A stretch of 64,000 nucleotides of DNA from Flavobacteriales bacterium (GTDB lineage Bacteria > Bacteroidota > Bacteroidia > Flavobacteriales_F > PHOS-HE28): contig JAHBUK010000003.1 in assembly GCA_019638115.1 (NCBI GenBank), positions 434,001-498,000 of the forward strand, given 5' to 3'. Position 1 is the stretch's first letter. Each line of letters opens with the position of its first letter. The translations under genes were made by a program, and so were the position numbers. Positions 28,401-35,067 of the stretch are shown here, piece after piece. The notes under the pieces are model-generated. The model was not told where the DNA came from. It made no database searches and saw only the letters and a program-made list of their open reading frames with translations.

Positions 28401-28727
28401 CCAGGTGGAAGTTGGATATTTAACCCATTTAAGTTTAGGAATGGCACGAATCAGTGGAATAACTATGTCAACGCCGGTGATGATGTTGCTCTTGTTCGTA
28501 TTGATGGTATTAATCTGCAGAGAATTATGAATTATGGAACCAATTTGGACCGAGGAGTGAACTATAATTTGTATTTTAGTAGTTGTGTTAATCACACGGC
28601 ACGAGCATTGACTCTTTCAGGCGCTCCATCGATCGGAATTCATCCTTTTATCCTGCATTCTCAAATGGTATTGCGTTCTATAGGGTTTAGGCCGATGCTG
28701 CATTCGTATCATCTTTACCAACATTAA
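22485..28727 (+). CDS. SpvB/FG-GAP/RHS-repeat polymorphic toxin-like protein, 2080 aa
   Basis: A hydrophobic N-terminal segment (about residues 20-36, ending LLAGAQ) looks like a signal peptide; ATG 22524 (residue 14) is an alternative start. A SpvB-like region (about 50-110, with GLLGWGWGLSGLSAI) is followed by six FG-GAP-type calcium motifs between about 365 and 690 (such as GDFNGDGRTEL and VADFNGDGRSDI). A TcdB-like middle region, many YD repeats (about 1080-1500) and the RHS core (KDHLGSIVAL; LINMNGRMYDPLNGRMLS; ending near residue 1794 with LKYTDPSGE) come next. The last 286 residues are unlike the rest and form the variable tip. The gene is AT-richer than its surroundings and its 3' end is richer still, suggesting transfer and tip exchange. 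A lipoprotein gene follows after 3 bases. Confidence 0.9.
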   Translation: MSSTLCTINYHSLMICPYHFGVPALILATLPLLAGAQTVYLPEITNTVITTRAIDQSMSVGEIAGSADVTAIGGASYTIPIYVPPGTNDIQPTLALSYNSHGGDGLLGWGWGLSGLSAIYRVGRDWYHDGFSKGVSYTSSDRFAADGQRLVGLSGTYGASGSTYDTEAAAFSVFTATGVIGSGPSSFTAITKEGMRMEYGTTADSRVMGNNGNSVAMWRLSKVMDPFGNFMTYTYSSSDGESILTRIDYTGNSTVGITPYNKVEFTYGSRPDKNEVLMPGSGHKTSNLLNSITVYCEGVVMKTYQLNYSLRNINKSYLREVAEVGADGSFSFNTTILKYGDPVVQPFTVESSTALIGQAHEYYSGDFNGDGRTELMTSPYTYTADGFKYNTSIRIYRRTTPGNLQLDWQLTLDPNIQVVNKLNMPMNRASHASQDFSGDGRDDLTLAKVAKVGSYYRLQELAFMRSTGTSSISFSTTTLGPPTFTGAGGSPTYDIVHPSTLQFQVTGDFNGDGKSDALIAVSNGGSYLPFLYSPEADITGAFVSNSTVIANAITTASNLIVLDFDGDGAQEIMAIPGPLSSFQSARIYKMSSATNPPAFDLVYQNAGFPTPQHQILVGDFNGDGKTDLLTRHGTTSPWNIAYSTGSGFIERPFTQFSTYVNLGGTPDMLRVADFNGDGRSDILHGRNLTSSSILDVFYSRGSHADFELRTFSHSNLLGWGQSVVTDLDGRFEAINSASISQPIQLFFFDRNGHDRSLHKVASGLGSITEFVYGYMTEPNVHTAGASFTYPAGDAQFPLELVKELKSPTGLGTWTTTSFSYGLATVDRRGRGFLGFREMATMSPVNNSIHRQFMALQTDYSELYPTGTTLRRLDNSSLVNSSTVVLAYQAIGTVNLRRRLVRMVSNSTTDELAGTTSTTTNTAWNVCGLATSSTTNVNSIVTSSTTATYTAAGPSTSPVKPLSILTTTTRTGAPAQTVSTAFVYNSTSGALTKRTEFNNKPIKLITDYEYWPSGSLKKTTLSFTGLAANNHRVRSWTYESKYRFPATATTRWNNNGTLVDVVEGFTYDPKWGTVLTHLSTDQLQTDHLYDAFGRQTSVSAPYVPGTPRYSKTTQWVWNVAGSKRYYMEVTDPGGPNSKVWYDHLGREVERQTASFASGAWATSNMTYDAAGRVATTTLPRLSGETAQTITNSYDELGRPSSEVNSFSGTTAYSYSYSSGKLTTTVTDPASRSRSTTTDASGQVIEASDNGGTLTYAYDSWGNLLNVKRGAQTLITNTYDTYGRQTKMVDADAGATDYLYNAFNLLVWQRNAHGQVSTLAYDNIGRLVQRDDPEGTSYWTYYFVGGKFNNNVTSAIGLGTTYTYTYDTFGRRTHEVRTSPSGNMGKQYGYDAFDRLSTATYENQPQQVAITYTYTGTGHLDKVQQLNGPILFQGLTMNGFGRYRTYKLADDKTTTVTYAQQYPTRIQASGVQDLRMAYDYQTGNLTHRWDYLKNRKETFLYDGLDRLTQAKTDVVNALGTPTTNLATINYGFDGSVGGTTRGNLVTRTDIGTFGYNGNRISAAYGPLYPTPPDNPPLAINQATQTVTYASFHQPITVQESVASNPFTLTYTYGPDHQRTNSQLTAPGGGGYYETRQYFGELERQEFEGGDHNWILYVSGGDGLCAMIVLESHSGQTTYSVYKDHLGSIVALTKKVGSTVSVVAQQNFDAWGRKRNATNWTYTGIAAVPQWLYRGYTGHEHVEPFALINMNGRMYDPLNGRMLSADNYVQGMHDTQGFNRYTYALNNPLKYTDPSGEIVWAPIILGAVIGAYSGGVMSNSGNFNPSKWDFGSGTTWKYMLGGAVVGGLSGAAGYAMAASGLPGANTAAIAVGSYTNSFGMHLVSGGRSPVSLSVGAGSYNFSSGEFGYLGQSGNSTMETVGYSLGALANISDVLAGLNPSAVQLSTEQSDAIGHSALTNVGETNPYNSLVSVGPDPGGSWIFNPFKFRNGTNQWNNYVNAGDDVALVRIDGINLQRIMNYGTNLDRGVNYNLYFSSCVNHTARALTLSGAPSIGIHPFILHSQMVLRSIGFRPMLHSYHLYQH

Positions 28728-28730
28728 TTT

Positions 28731-29165
28731 ATGTCAGTAAACAGAATAGTCCTGCTGTTTTTCATTTCCTTATGGGGCTGTAAGATTATAACCCATGACG
28801 AAAAGGGCAAAGTGCCGACTAGTGTGCGGTCCTCGATGGCTGAAGGGGCATTGACCACCCAGGAAGCGGAGTTGTTAAATTCTCTATTAGAGGGCGTGAG
28901 AGGTACGTTCGATTTTGAGGGCAAACGAATTGCTTTTATATCAGGTAGTATGGGTAAGCGGGTTTTGTCAAAGGATGATTACTTTGAAAATTACGTGACG
29001 CCATGGTTATCAGAAGGTAAGGTACCATATATTGCTATGACGATTCTGACCAAGGAGGAGAAAAATATTTCAGGTGGTTATGATGCGCTTGTGCTGTCTT
29101 GGGTAAAATACTTTAGTGCTCGACAAAAAAGACGGATAATTCAGCAACTAGCCCCAACGAATTAG
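28731..29165 (+). CDS. Small AT-rich lipoprotein directly after the RHS toxin tip; candidate immunity protein
   Basis: The 144-residue protein has a short hydrophobic N-terminus ending in SLWGC, a plausible lipobox with Cys17, so it is probably a lipoprotein anchored in the envelope. The rest is a soluble domain with GTFDFEGKRIAFISGS and a C-terminal basic helix (ARQKRRIIQQL). I do not recognise a family. It starts 3 bases after the RHS stop and has the same low-GC composition as the toxin tip. That is the normal position of an immunity gene, but the function is inferred from position only. Confidence 0.65.
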   Translation: MSVNRIVLLFFISLWGCKIITHDEKGKVPTSVRSSMAEGALTTQEAELLNSLLEGVRGTFDFEGKRIAFISGSMGKRVLSKDDYFENYVTPWLSEGKVPYIAMTILTKEEKNISGGYDALVLSWVKYFSARQKRRIIQQLAPTN

Positions 29166-29270
29166 AAAACAACACAGAATATGTTCGCATAGGAATGGTC
29201 TAACCCCCTATGAATCGGACAACGTCGTCTGGTCGATGTGAAAGTAGGTTTTTGGTGGCATAGGTTTGCC

Positions 29271-30332
29271 TCAGCAGGAGACGACCGAAGGTGACTGCGT
29301 TACCGATGGCGTCAGAAGTGAGCCGGGCCCGGACACTTGCTGGTGGTATGGTGATCCCGTTGGGATCAAGCAGGAGACTCCCTTCAGGCTCCTGCACCCC
29401 GATAGCAGTTCCTGATAAGGAACGAGCAGCTTGAACTTCACGCGGTTGCGGCTGTCCACGGTGCGCTGGATCAGTCCTCTGTGCCAGGCTTGCTCAAAGA
29501 GGTCTGGCCAGAGGTAGGCGGTGGAGCCGTGGACCCGCTTCCCGTTGTATCCTGCGTAGAATGGACCGAGCACTGCGATGAGTTGGTCCAGGTCCCAGAT
29601 GGTGTGGCGGTCAAGGTATGCGCCCAGGATGGCGTGGAAGCTCTCGATGTGCCCGTTCTCTTGGGGTGTGTAAGGGTGGGTGAAGACATGGTGCAAGTGG
29701 TTGTCCTTGAAGTAGCCCTGCACCATGGAGGCGATGAACTGTGGCCCGTTGTCGCTGCGCACTTCCACATGCAGCTTCCTATTCAACAGATCAGCGGGTT
29801 GTAAGTGGTGCTTGATCACCTGGTCCCATGCGTGGGTGACCTGATGCTGGGTCATGCTCAGGCCCGCCTGCCAATACAGGGCTTGGCGCGTGAAGGTGTC
29901 CAGGATCGTGAGGATGTATCCGCTACGCCGCTCACTGGTGACCCATTTGCTCTTGATGTCCATCTCCAGCACATGCAGGGGGCGCTCCGGGGTGACCACG
30001 CGGTACTTCACGTACGTGCGCTTTGCAGCCTTGCGTCGCGGGGCAAGCAAGTCCTCTTCACCCATGAGCCGCTGGGTCTTCTTCGGGCCGATGTAGTATC
30101 CATCGAGCATCAGTAGGCGTGCTGTTTTTTGATAGCCACAGTCGGTGTCCGGGTCACTCTTGAGCTCGTGTATGCGCGCGACCACTTCACTATCTGGCAC
30201 GCTCACCACACGCCCCTCATGGAGTTGATCCGTGCAGCAGGTCAACGGCCTACCTCCCTTGCCTGCTTGGGGTTTATGATAGTACTGGTGGCGGGTAACA
30301 CCAGTGATGGTCAAGGCAGTTTTCCGCTGCAT
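29271..30332 (-). CDS. IS3-family transposase OrfB (DDE integrase)
   Basis: This is an rve-type integrase with the catalytic residues visible as D in EMDIKSKW, D in RSDNGPQF and E in NGHIESFH. The helix-rich N-terminus (ALTITGVTRHQYYHK) and the GYQKTARLLMLDGYYIGPKKTQRLM block are typical of OrfB. Reading continues upstream of the ATG into the -1 frame of orfA, so the natural product is probably an OrfAB fusion made by frameshifting. The catalytic triad is intact, but transposition is unlikely because orfA is truncated. Confidence 0.88.
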   Translation of the reverse strand: MQRKTALTITGVTRHQYYHKPQAGKGGRPLTCCTDQLHEGRVVSVPDSEVVARIHELKSDPDTDCGYQKTARLLMLDGYYIGPKKTQRLMGEEDLLAPRRKAAKRTYVKYRVVTPERPLHVLEMDIKSKWVTSERRSGYILTILDTFTRQALYWQAGLSMTQHQVTHAWDQVIKHHLQPADLLNRKLHVEVRSDNGPQFIASMVQGYFKDNHLHHVFTHPYTPQENGHIESFHAILGAYLDRHTIWDLDQLIAVLGPFYAGYNGKRVHGSTAYLWPDLFEQAWHRGLIQRTVDSRNRVKFKLLVPYQELLSGCRSLKGVSCLIPTGSPYHQQVSGPGSLLTPSVTQSPSVVSC

Positions 30333-30355
30333 CCCCTGCGCGACGAACTTCCCGA

Positions 30356-30496
30356 TCAGTTCTTTCCGCTCGCCCAGGGGTACTTCTTTTTTAGCAGCTC
30401 GTCCTTCAGCTTGCTCTCCAGCTGCTGCTCGGCCACCAACTGCTTGAGGCGTTGGTTCTCCTTCTCAAGCCTACGGATCTCCTTGAGGTGCTTGGT
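30356..30496 (-). pseudogene. Truncated IS3-family orfA with A6G frameshift site
   Basis: The minus strand codes for about 46 residues of the leucine-zipper end of OrfA (HLKEIRRLEKENQRLKQLV). An in-frame TAG sits immediately upstream at the truncation point, so the helix-turn-helix half is gone. AAAAAAG at 30392-30386 (minus) lies where a -1 slip would join orfA to the orfB frame (continuing KKEVPLGERKELIGKF), the standard arrangement in the IS3 family. Confidence 0.75.
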
Positions 30497-30536
30497 CTAG
30501 CCCCCTAACTTCCCGTGTAAGCCCCCCCTGAAACAG

Positions 30537-30839
30537 GTGCAGGTGAACGTAGAAACACCTAACCTTGACCAGGATGAAGAAGAGCAGATTCAAAAGACGC
30601 AGATCGTAGCGATACTGCGCGAGCATGAGGCGGGCAAAAAAGTGGCCGACCTGTGCCGGGAGCATGGAGTGAGCCAGCCCACGTTCTACCAGTGGAAGGC
30701 CAAGTACAGTGGCCTTGACGCCAACCAGCTTAAGGAGTTCAAGGAACTGAAGATGAAGTATGCTCGGCTTGAGAAGATGTACACCGAGGCGCAGATGGAC
30801 CGCCAGGTGCTCAAGGAGATCATTGAGGGAAAGTTGTAG
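30537..30839 (+). CDS. IS3-family transposase OrfA (helix-turn-helix)
   Basis: The 100-residue protein (GTG start) has the IS3 OrfA helix-turn-helix (KTQIVAILREHEAGKKV; VSQPTFYQWKAKYSG) and a following helical zipper ending EIIEGKL. It is in the 0 frame. The downstream orfB is in the -1 frame and open across the junction, so a frameshift fusion product is possible at GGGAAAG near 30827. Confidence 0.85.
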   Translation: MQVNVETPNLDQDEEEQIQKTQIVAILREHEAGKKVADLCREHGVSQPTFYQWKAKYSGLDANQLKEFKELKMKYARLEKMYTEAQMDRQVLKEIIEGKL

Positions 30840-30862
30840 GTCCGGACGATAAGCGAGAGATC

Positions 30863-31759
30863 GTGCGCCGTCTGGTCGAACAGCGCCAGTACAGCGAACG
30901 CCGGGCCTGCAAGCTGTTGAACTTAAGCGCAAGCGTTCATCGCTATGTGCCTAAACCGAAGAACGATGCGGAAGTGATCGAGCACATGATGCGTGTGGTG
31001 GATAGGAACCCGACCTGGGGCTTTGACCTGACCTACGACCGGATGGTCGAAGAGGGTACCACGGCCAATCACAAGCGCGTTCGTCGGCTATACCGGGAGG
31101 CCAGGTTGCATCTGCGCAGAAGGACCAAACGCCGTGTGCCTGAGCGGGTCAAAGACCCTATCGTACTGCCCATCGGACCGAACATCACCTAGAGCATGGA
31201 CTTCATGAGCGATGCGCTGGTAAGCGGTCGCAAGTACCGCACGTTCAACGTGATCGACGACTTCAACCGGGAGGCGCTGTGCATCGCGATAGATACTTCT
31301 CTACCTGCCGCACGTGTGATCCGGGAGCTCGACCAACTCATCGCTTGGCGTGGCAAGCCCGAACGTCTGCGCATGGACAACGGCCCTGAATTCATCGCAC
31401 ACGCCATGCAGGAATGGGCCGCAAAGCACGGCATCATCTTCACCTACATCCAACCCGGCATGCCCATGCAGAACGGCTTGATCGAGCGCTTCAACAAGAC
31501 GTACCGGACCGAGGTGCTCAATGCGTGGATCTTCGAGCGGCTGGACCAAGTACGCTTTATCACGCAGGAGTGGATGTGGCGCTACAACAACCAGCGCCCA
31601 CACAGGTCGTTGCTCCGCTTATCGCCCCGTGCGTTCCTGTTGAAATGTGGACAACTCCCTTCCCACTACACAGGCTCACGCGCGGATTTCCCCACAGTTC
31701 AACAGGACATCCACAACACCAACACACTCAGAAGTACCTTTACAAAACACTGCGCCTAA
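30863..31759 (+). pseudogene. IS3-family transposase OrfB interrupted by an amber codon
   Basis: The frame from 30863 to 31759 codes for one OrfB, but a TAG at 31190-31192 splits it into 109 and 187 codons. The context PNIT-stop-SMDFMSD matches the family's tryptophan (NITWSMDFM), so a single TGG to TAG change explains it. The catalytic D of SMDF, RMDNGPEF and the E of NGLIERFNK all lie after the stop. The N-terminal half keeps its helix-turn-helix (YSERRACKLLNLSASVHRY). Confidence 0.85.
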
Positions 31760-31780
31760 TAAGCGGAGGCTTACAAGTAG

Positions 31781-32239
31781 TTATTCAACAACAAATTGTC
31801 TTATCAACATTTCATTCTCACAAGACAACCGGACTAAATATGGCCCGGGCGCAAGACCTCTTACAGAAACTGTGATACGTTCGCCTTGAAACAGCCCTTG
31901 CTGCACTATCCGGCCTTGAAGGTCCTGGATGGTATAGTGCGCGTTCTCGACGCGGTCTGATAGAACAATCGTAAGTTCATCGGACGCCGGGTTGGGGTAC
32001 ACCCCCAGCGCCATTTCCGTCAAAATGCTCTTACCATTCCCTTCGGAGTCGTCATTGTCAAGCGTACCTTCTCCACTTGTAGTTGAGTTGCCCCAGCAAT
32101 ACCAGTACCTACTCGTACGGTTTCCAGCTACGTCGTGATCATATCGTATGCTACACCCTGAGGGTGGTGGTTGCACTTGGGCAAAGGACGTGAACGGCAA
32201 GGCCAAACAAACCACCGTGAGTATGTAAATGTGGTACAT
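31781..32239 (-). CDS. Mini T9SS cargo protein with a YD-repeat-like motif
   Basis: The 152-residue protein has a signal peptide (1-20, ending FTSFAQ) and a short linker with YDHDVAGNRTSRYWYCW, which looks like one RHS/YD repeat (Y-D-x-x-G-N-R). It ends in a type A T9SS sorting domain (VYPNPASDELTI to the end). Almost nothing but the motif and the secretion tag is present. It lies on the far side of the two IS elements from the RHS toxin. The pairing may be a coincidence of mobile debris or an RHS-related surface partner. A possible TACATTCG box lies at 32260-32267 (minus). Confidence 0.75.
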   Translation of the reverse strand: MYHIYILTVVCLALPFTSFAQVQPPPSGCSIRYDHDVAGNRTSRYWYCWGNSTTSGEGTLDNDDSEGNGKSILTEMALGVYPNPASDELTIVLSDRVENAHYTIQDLQGRIVQQGLFQGERITVSVRGLAPGPYLVRLSCENEMLIRQFVVE

Positions 32240-32298
32240 TCCGTTTCCGTTTAGGCAAACGAATGTAGTACATTCAGCGAATCAAGGAAAAGGGGAAA

Positions 32299-32336
32299 TA
32301 AAATGCTGCGCCGAGAGAGATCGGCGCAGCATTTTA
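32299..32336. terminator. Perfect 16-bp hairpin, bidirectional terminator
   Basis: Bases 32299-32314 pair perfectly with 32321-32336 around the loop GAGAGA. The stem core is GC-rich (GCTGCGCCGA) and both outer flanks carry A/T runs, so it can work as an intrinsic terminator in either direction. It lies just downstream of the minus-strand gene ending at 32351. Confidence 0.88.
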
Positions 32337-32350
32337 TCGAATGTGCCCCC

Positions 32351-33700
32351 CTACCGGATCACGTAAATGGGCAAGGAACGCGCCGCGTTATCCGTCCGTA
32401 GGGTAATGTGGTACAACCCTGCGTGAAGATCGGCAATTTCGATATTGGTGCGAGCAGCCATCACAGAGCCAGTGCGAACGGTCCTGCCCAGGGCATCTGT
32501 GAGGAAGTACGCAACTCGGGAATCAAGCGTTCCAAGCTCGATGGTAAGCAGGTCGGAAGTGGGGTTCGGATACAGCATCACCGAGGCGAAAGCGAGTTCG
32601 TCAACATTGGTCACCACCTCAATATCGTTCGCATCGCGGGGCATCACACGGTAGGAGTCGAAGGAGTATCGGGTCGGACCGGTAACGTTGTAGACAGCTC
32701 CTTGTGTGGGAGTGAATGTGTACAAGAGTTCGTCCACGCTTAGGGTGGCAGTTCCGTCGTTCATTGACCACTGGTTGTTCCCGATGTCCGGGTTGATGCA
32801 GGTGGCGGCATTCACCCGGATGAGCACGCCTTCGTAGTCCTCCGTATTGGCTTGTACTGCCGTAATGGTGCTCACCACTTCAGCATTTCCTTGCGACACA
32901 ACGATAAAGTCGTTCACGTTCTGTAACTGGGTCATGCCGAAGAATTCAGTGACACTTGCCGAAAAGGTGACACTATCGCCGCGTGCAGGCACGTTCTGGG
33001 TGCTGAACACGAAGATGCCACTCCATGGCCCACCACCATTCTGGATAAAGAAGCCGTTGCTGGCATTGGCGGTCACTATGCCGCCGGTATTCACGGTCTG
33101 ACCTGCCAAGGGAGAAGCTCCACCTGGATCCGTGGTGAACTGGATCGCGTTGATGGAGGTGATGGAAGGGCCGGAGCCGCCGCCGCTGATGTTCACATCA
33201 TCGATGATCAAATGGTCAGGGGCAAGTGTACCCTTCACCGATAAGATGAATTCAGCCTCGCTAGTACTAACTACCACTGTTCTGGTCAGTTCATACTGCT
33301 GCCAGTTTTCACCATTGGCGACAGTGATGTAACCGGTATAGGGGGAATAACCATTGCCGGGTCTTCCATCAAAAACACCGAGTCGGACATCCCCAAAGCC
33401 ACGCGCCCAAAAGGACACGGTATAGGTCACTCCGGAATCGACTGTTAGGGGCTGAGTAGTGAAGCGCCTGTGATCTCCAGTGGGTAAGAGACGATTCTGT
33501 AAGCGTACGGAAAAAGAACCACTATGCGGGTTCGTGCTTACCTGGCTGACGCTATCGGAAAATCCGACAGAGGTCCGAACACCAAGCCAACCATCGGGCG
33601 TGTTGCCGGTCCAGTCCTCAAAACCGCTCTCGAAGATCACCTGGCCTTGCATGGGCAGGGTGAAAGCGGCGGCAATGGCCAATAGGGTAATGTGTTTCAT
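32351..33700 (-). CDS. T9SS-secreted protein with carbohydrate-binding-like and YhcR-type OB-fold domains
   Basis: After a signal peptide (1-19) come a jelly-roll-like domain (about 22-170; ESGFEDWTGNTPDGW, HLIIDDVNISGG) and an OB-fold region (about 180-365). The latter has the pattern AGQTVNTGGIVTA...NGFFIQNGG, then GDSVTFSASVTEFFGMTQL, seen in extracellular nucleases of the YhcR/ExeM type. A type A T9SS sorting domain ends the protein (LYPNPTSDLLTIE). No nuclease catalytic domain is present. It is the last gene of the run starting at the TonB receptor (37668) and is followed by a strong terminator. Confidence 0.82.
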   Translation of the reverse strand: MKHITLLAIAAAFTLPMQGQVIFESGFEDWTGNTPDGWLGVRTSVGFSDSVSQVSTNPHSGSFSVRLQNRLLPTGDHRRFTTQPLTVDSGVTYTVSFWARGFGDVRLGVFDGRPGNGYSPYTGYITVANGENWQQYELTRTVVVSTSEAEFILSVKGTLAPDHLIIDDVNISGGGSGPSITSINAIQFTTDPGGASPLAGQTVNTGGIVTANASNGFFIQNGGGPWSGIFVFSTQNVPARGDSVTFSASVTEFFGMTQLQNVNDFIVVSQGNAEVVSTITAVQANTEDYEGVLIRVNAATCINPDIGNNQWSMNDGTATLSVDELLYTFTPTQGAVYNVTGPTRYSFDSYRVMPRDANDIEVVTNVDELAFASVMLYPNPTSDLLTIELGTLDSRVAYFLTDALGRTVRTGSVMAARTNIEIADLHAGLYHITLRTDNAARSLPIYVIR

Positions 33701-33740
33701 GGGGAAGGGTGTGTTGTGCCCGTAGGCGTTCTGCGTTAGG

Positions 33741-35039
33741 CTATTGGATGTTGATGTCGTCGAGGTCGATGGTGGTGGTCTGTGTTTCCACCGAGAAGTA
33801 GCGGAAGCCGATGTGGTAGTTGCCGGTGTAGCCGCTGGGCAGGTAGGCGGCCAGGTTGATGCTGCCGCTGTTCACCCATTGGTAGTTGCTGGTGGCGCTG
33901 GTGGGTTCGGCAAAACCGGTGATCTCCGTCCAGGTGGCATCCGAGATCTCGCAGCCATCGTAATCCACGGAGATGTAGACCTTGAAGGGGTCTTGCGTGG
34001 TGTGTGTCCAGAATGCTTGTGCGGAGCGGAAGGAGAGGGAGGGTGTGGCGCTGGCCTGCACGGGCGGGGTTATCAACCACGACTCGGTGGCCGGCACGGA
34101 GACCCCATTGCCGGCGAAACCGGTTGCACGCAGGTACTTGTCGGTACCTCCGAAAATGCGGCCTCGCCAGAAGCGGCTGCCTTGCTCATTGATGTTCAGC
34201 CAGCTCGGGTTGCTGTAGTCCGTGTTGTCGCTCGTCACATCGCTGAAATCCTGGCTCACACTGGGTACTGGCGCCACGTTGTAGGTGCAGGGGCCGGGGC
34301 CGCCGCCGCTGCAGCGTTGGCCGTTCATCTGCACCTCGTTGATGTTGCGGATGAAGAGCTGCATGTCGTTGTTGAACTGCCCCACCACGGCCACGAAACT
34401 GCCGTTGCCCTGCGCCACCTGCGTGCCAGCGAAGTTGGAATAGCCACTGGTCCGCACGATCACGGAAGCGCCGTTGCAATCCACCAGGCTGCGGTTCTGC
34501 GTTTGTTGGGTGACCGCGTTGGCATAGGTGAGGCTCAACTCGGTGGTGGCGAACTCCACATTTTCCATACGCACCAGCATGCCCTGCATGGCGGGTGTGA
34601 TTTGCGGGATGGTGACCAGGGTAGGGGCCTTGTACACTTGCGTGGCCTGTTTCACCACGTTGTTGTCCACGTCCACGGAATCCAACTGGAGCATGCCGCT
34701 GTAGCTGCTCAGTACGGTGCCCGGCAGGTACACCCGGATGCTGTCTCCTTGGTACAAGCCGCCGGAGGTGAGCAGGCGCAGCTGTATGGCGCCGGTGTGG
34801 TCCTGCACGTACACGTTGCGGTACAGGTTCCCGTTCTGTTCGTCAGCGGTCACCACTGCGAAGAATGAGCTGTCGCCTCCGAAACGGACCGGGGCACCTT
34901 GAAAGAGGTTGCGCAGTTCGGCCACGGTGAGGGTTTGGCCAACGGGCAACTGGCGCATCGGCGGCGCATCGAACTCCTTCTTGCAGGAGGTGGCAAGCAG
35001 GGCCAACAGGGCGAGAGGCAGCAGATGACGAAGGTTCAT
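33741..35039 (-). CDS. DUF5689-like OB-fold lipoprotein with choice-of-anchor-type domain
   Basis: The start at 35039 gives a lipoprotein signal ending LLATSC. An OB-fold domain of the DUF5689 type follows (about residues 30-240; VTADEQNGNLYRNVYVQDHTG, LPGTVLSSYSGMLQLD), then a beta-sandwich resembling choice-of-anchor J modules (about 265-432; WLNINEQGSRFW, TTTIDLDDINIQ). It has no T9SS domain and is probably held at the outer membrane. It lies 28 bases after the receptor gene. DUF5689 proteins commonly accompany TonB receptors and secreted nucleases in Bacteroidota, suggesting a role in binding ligand for import. Confidence 0.82.
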   Translation of the reverse strand: MNLRHLLPLALLALLATSCKKEFDAPPMRQLPVGQTLTVAELRNLFQGAPVRFGGDSSFFAVVTADEQNGNLYRNVYVQDHTGAIQLRLLTSGGLYQGDSIRVYLPGTVLSSYSGMLQLDSVDVDNNVVKQATQVYKAPTLVTIPQITPAMQGMLVRMENVEFATTELSLTYANAVTQQTQNRSLVDCNGASVIVRTSGYSNFAGTQVAQGNGSFVAVVGQFNNDMQLFIRNINEVQMNGQRCSGGGPGPCTYNVAPVPSVSQDFSDVTSDNTDYSNPSWLNINEQGSRFWRGRIFGGTDKYLRATGFAGNGVSVPATESWLITPPVQASATPSLSFRSAQAFWTHTTQDPFKVYISVDYDGCEISDATWTEITGFAEPTSATSNYQWVNSGSINLAAYLPSGYTGNYHIGFRYFSVETQTTTIDLDDINIQ

Positions 35040-35067
35040 GGGGCGGTTGTGTGCGGTGTGCATGCGA

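Larger units (their letters stand above)
29196..30499 (-). mobile_element. IS3-family element (IS-A), 5' end of orfA missing
   Basis: The left end at 29196 reads TGGTCTAACCCCCTATGAATC and resembles IS3-group terminal repeats in its TG start, CCCC run and GGACA. Inside, on the minus strand, are the C-terminal part of orfA and the full DDE integrase orfB. The element is cut about 50 codons into orfA near 30497. There a short sequence, GGTCTAGCCCCCTA (30494-30507), repeats the left end (29197-29210, 13 of 14 bases) in direct orientation. The second IS element starts a few bases further on. Confidence 0.75.
30516..31775 (+). mobile_element. Second IS3-family element (IS-B), about 1.26 kb, inactivated
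   Basis: The ends TGTAAGCCCCCCC (from 30516) and GGAGGCTTACA (to 31775) are inverted relative to each other and have the TG...CA termini of the IS3 family. orfA (30537-30839) and orfB (30863-31759) lie between them in the + orientation. I see no target duplication beside these ends, so they are tentative. The right end lies 5 bases from the stop codon of the T9SS gene at 31781, which is undamaged. Confidence 0.7.

Noticed and set aside
30500..31785. Target-site duplication around IS-B
   Set aside because: The bases before 30516 (CTTCCCG) and after 31775 (AGTAGTT) do not match, so no duplication can be claimed.
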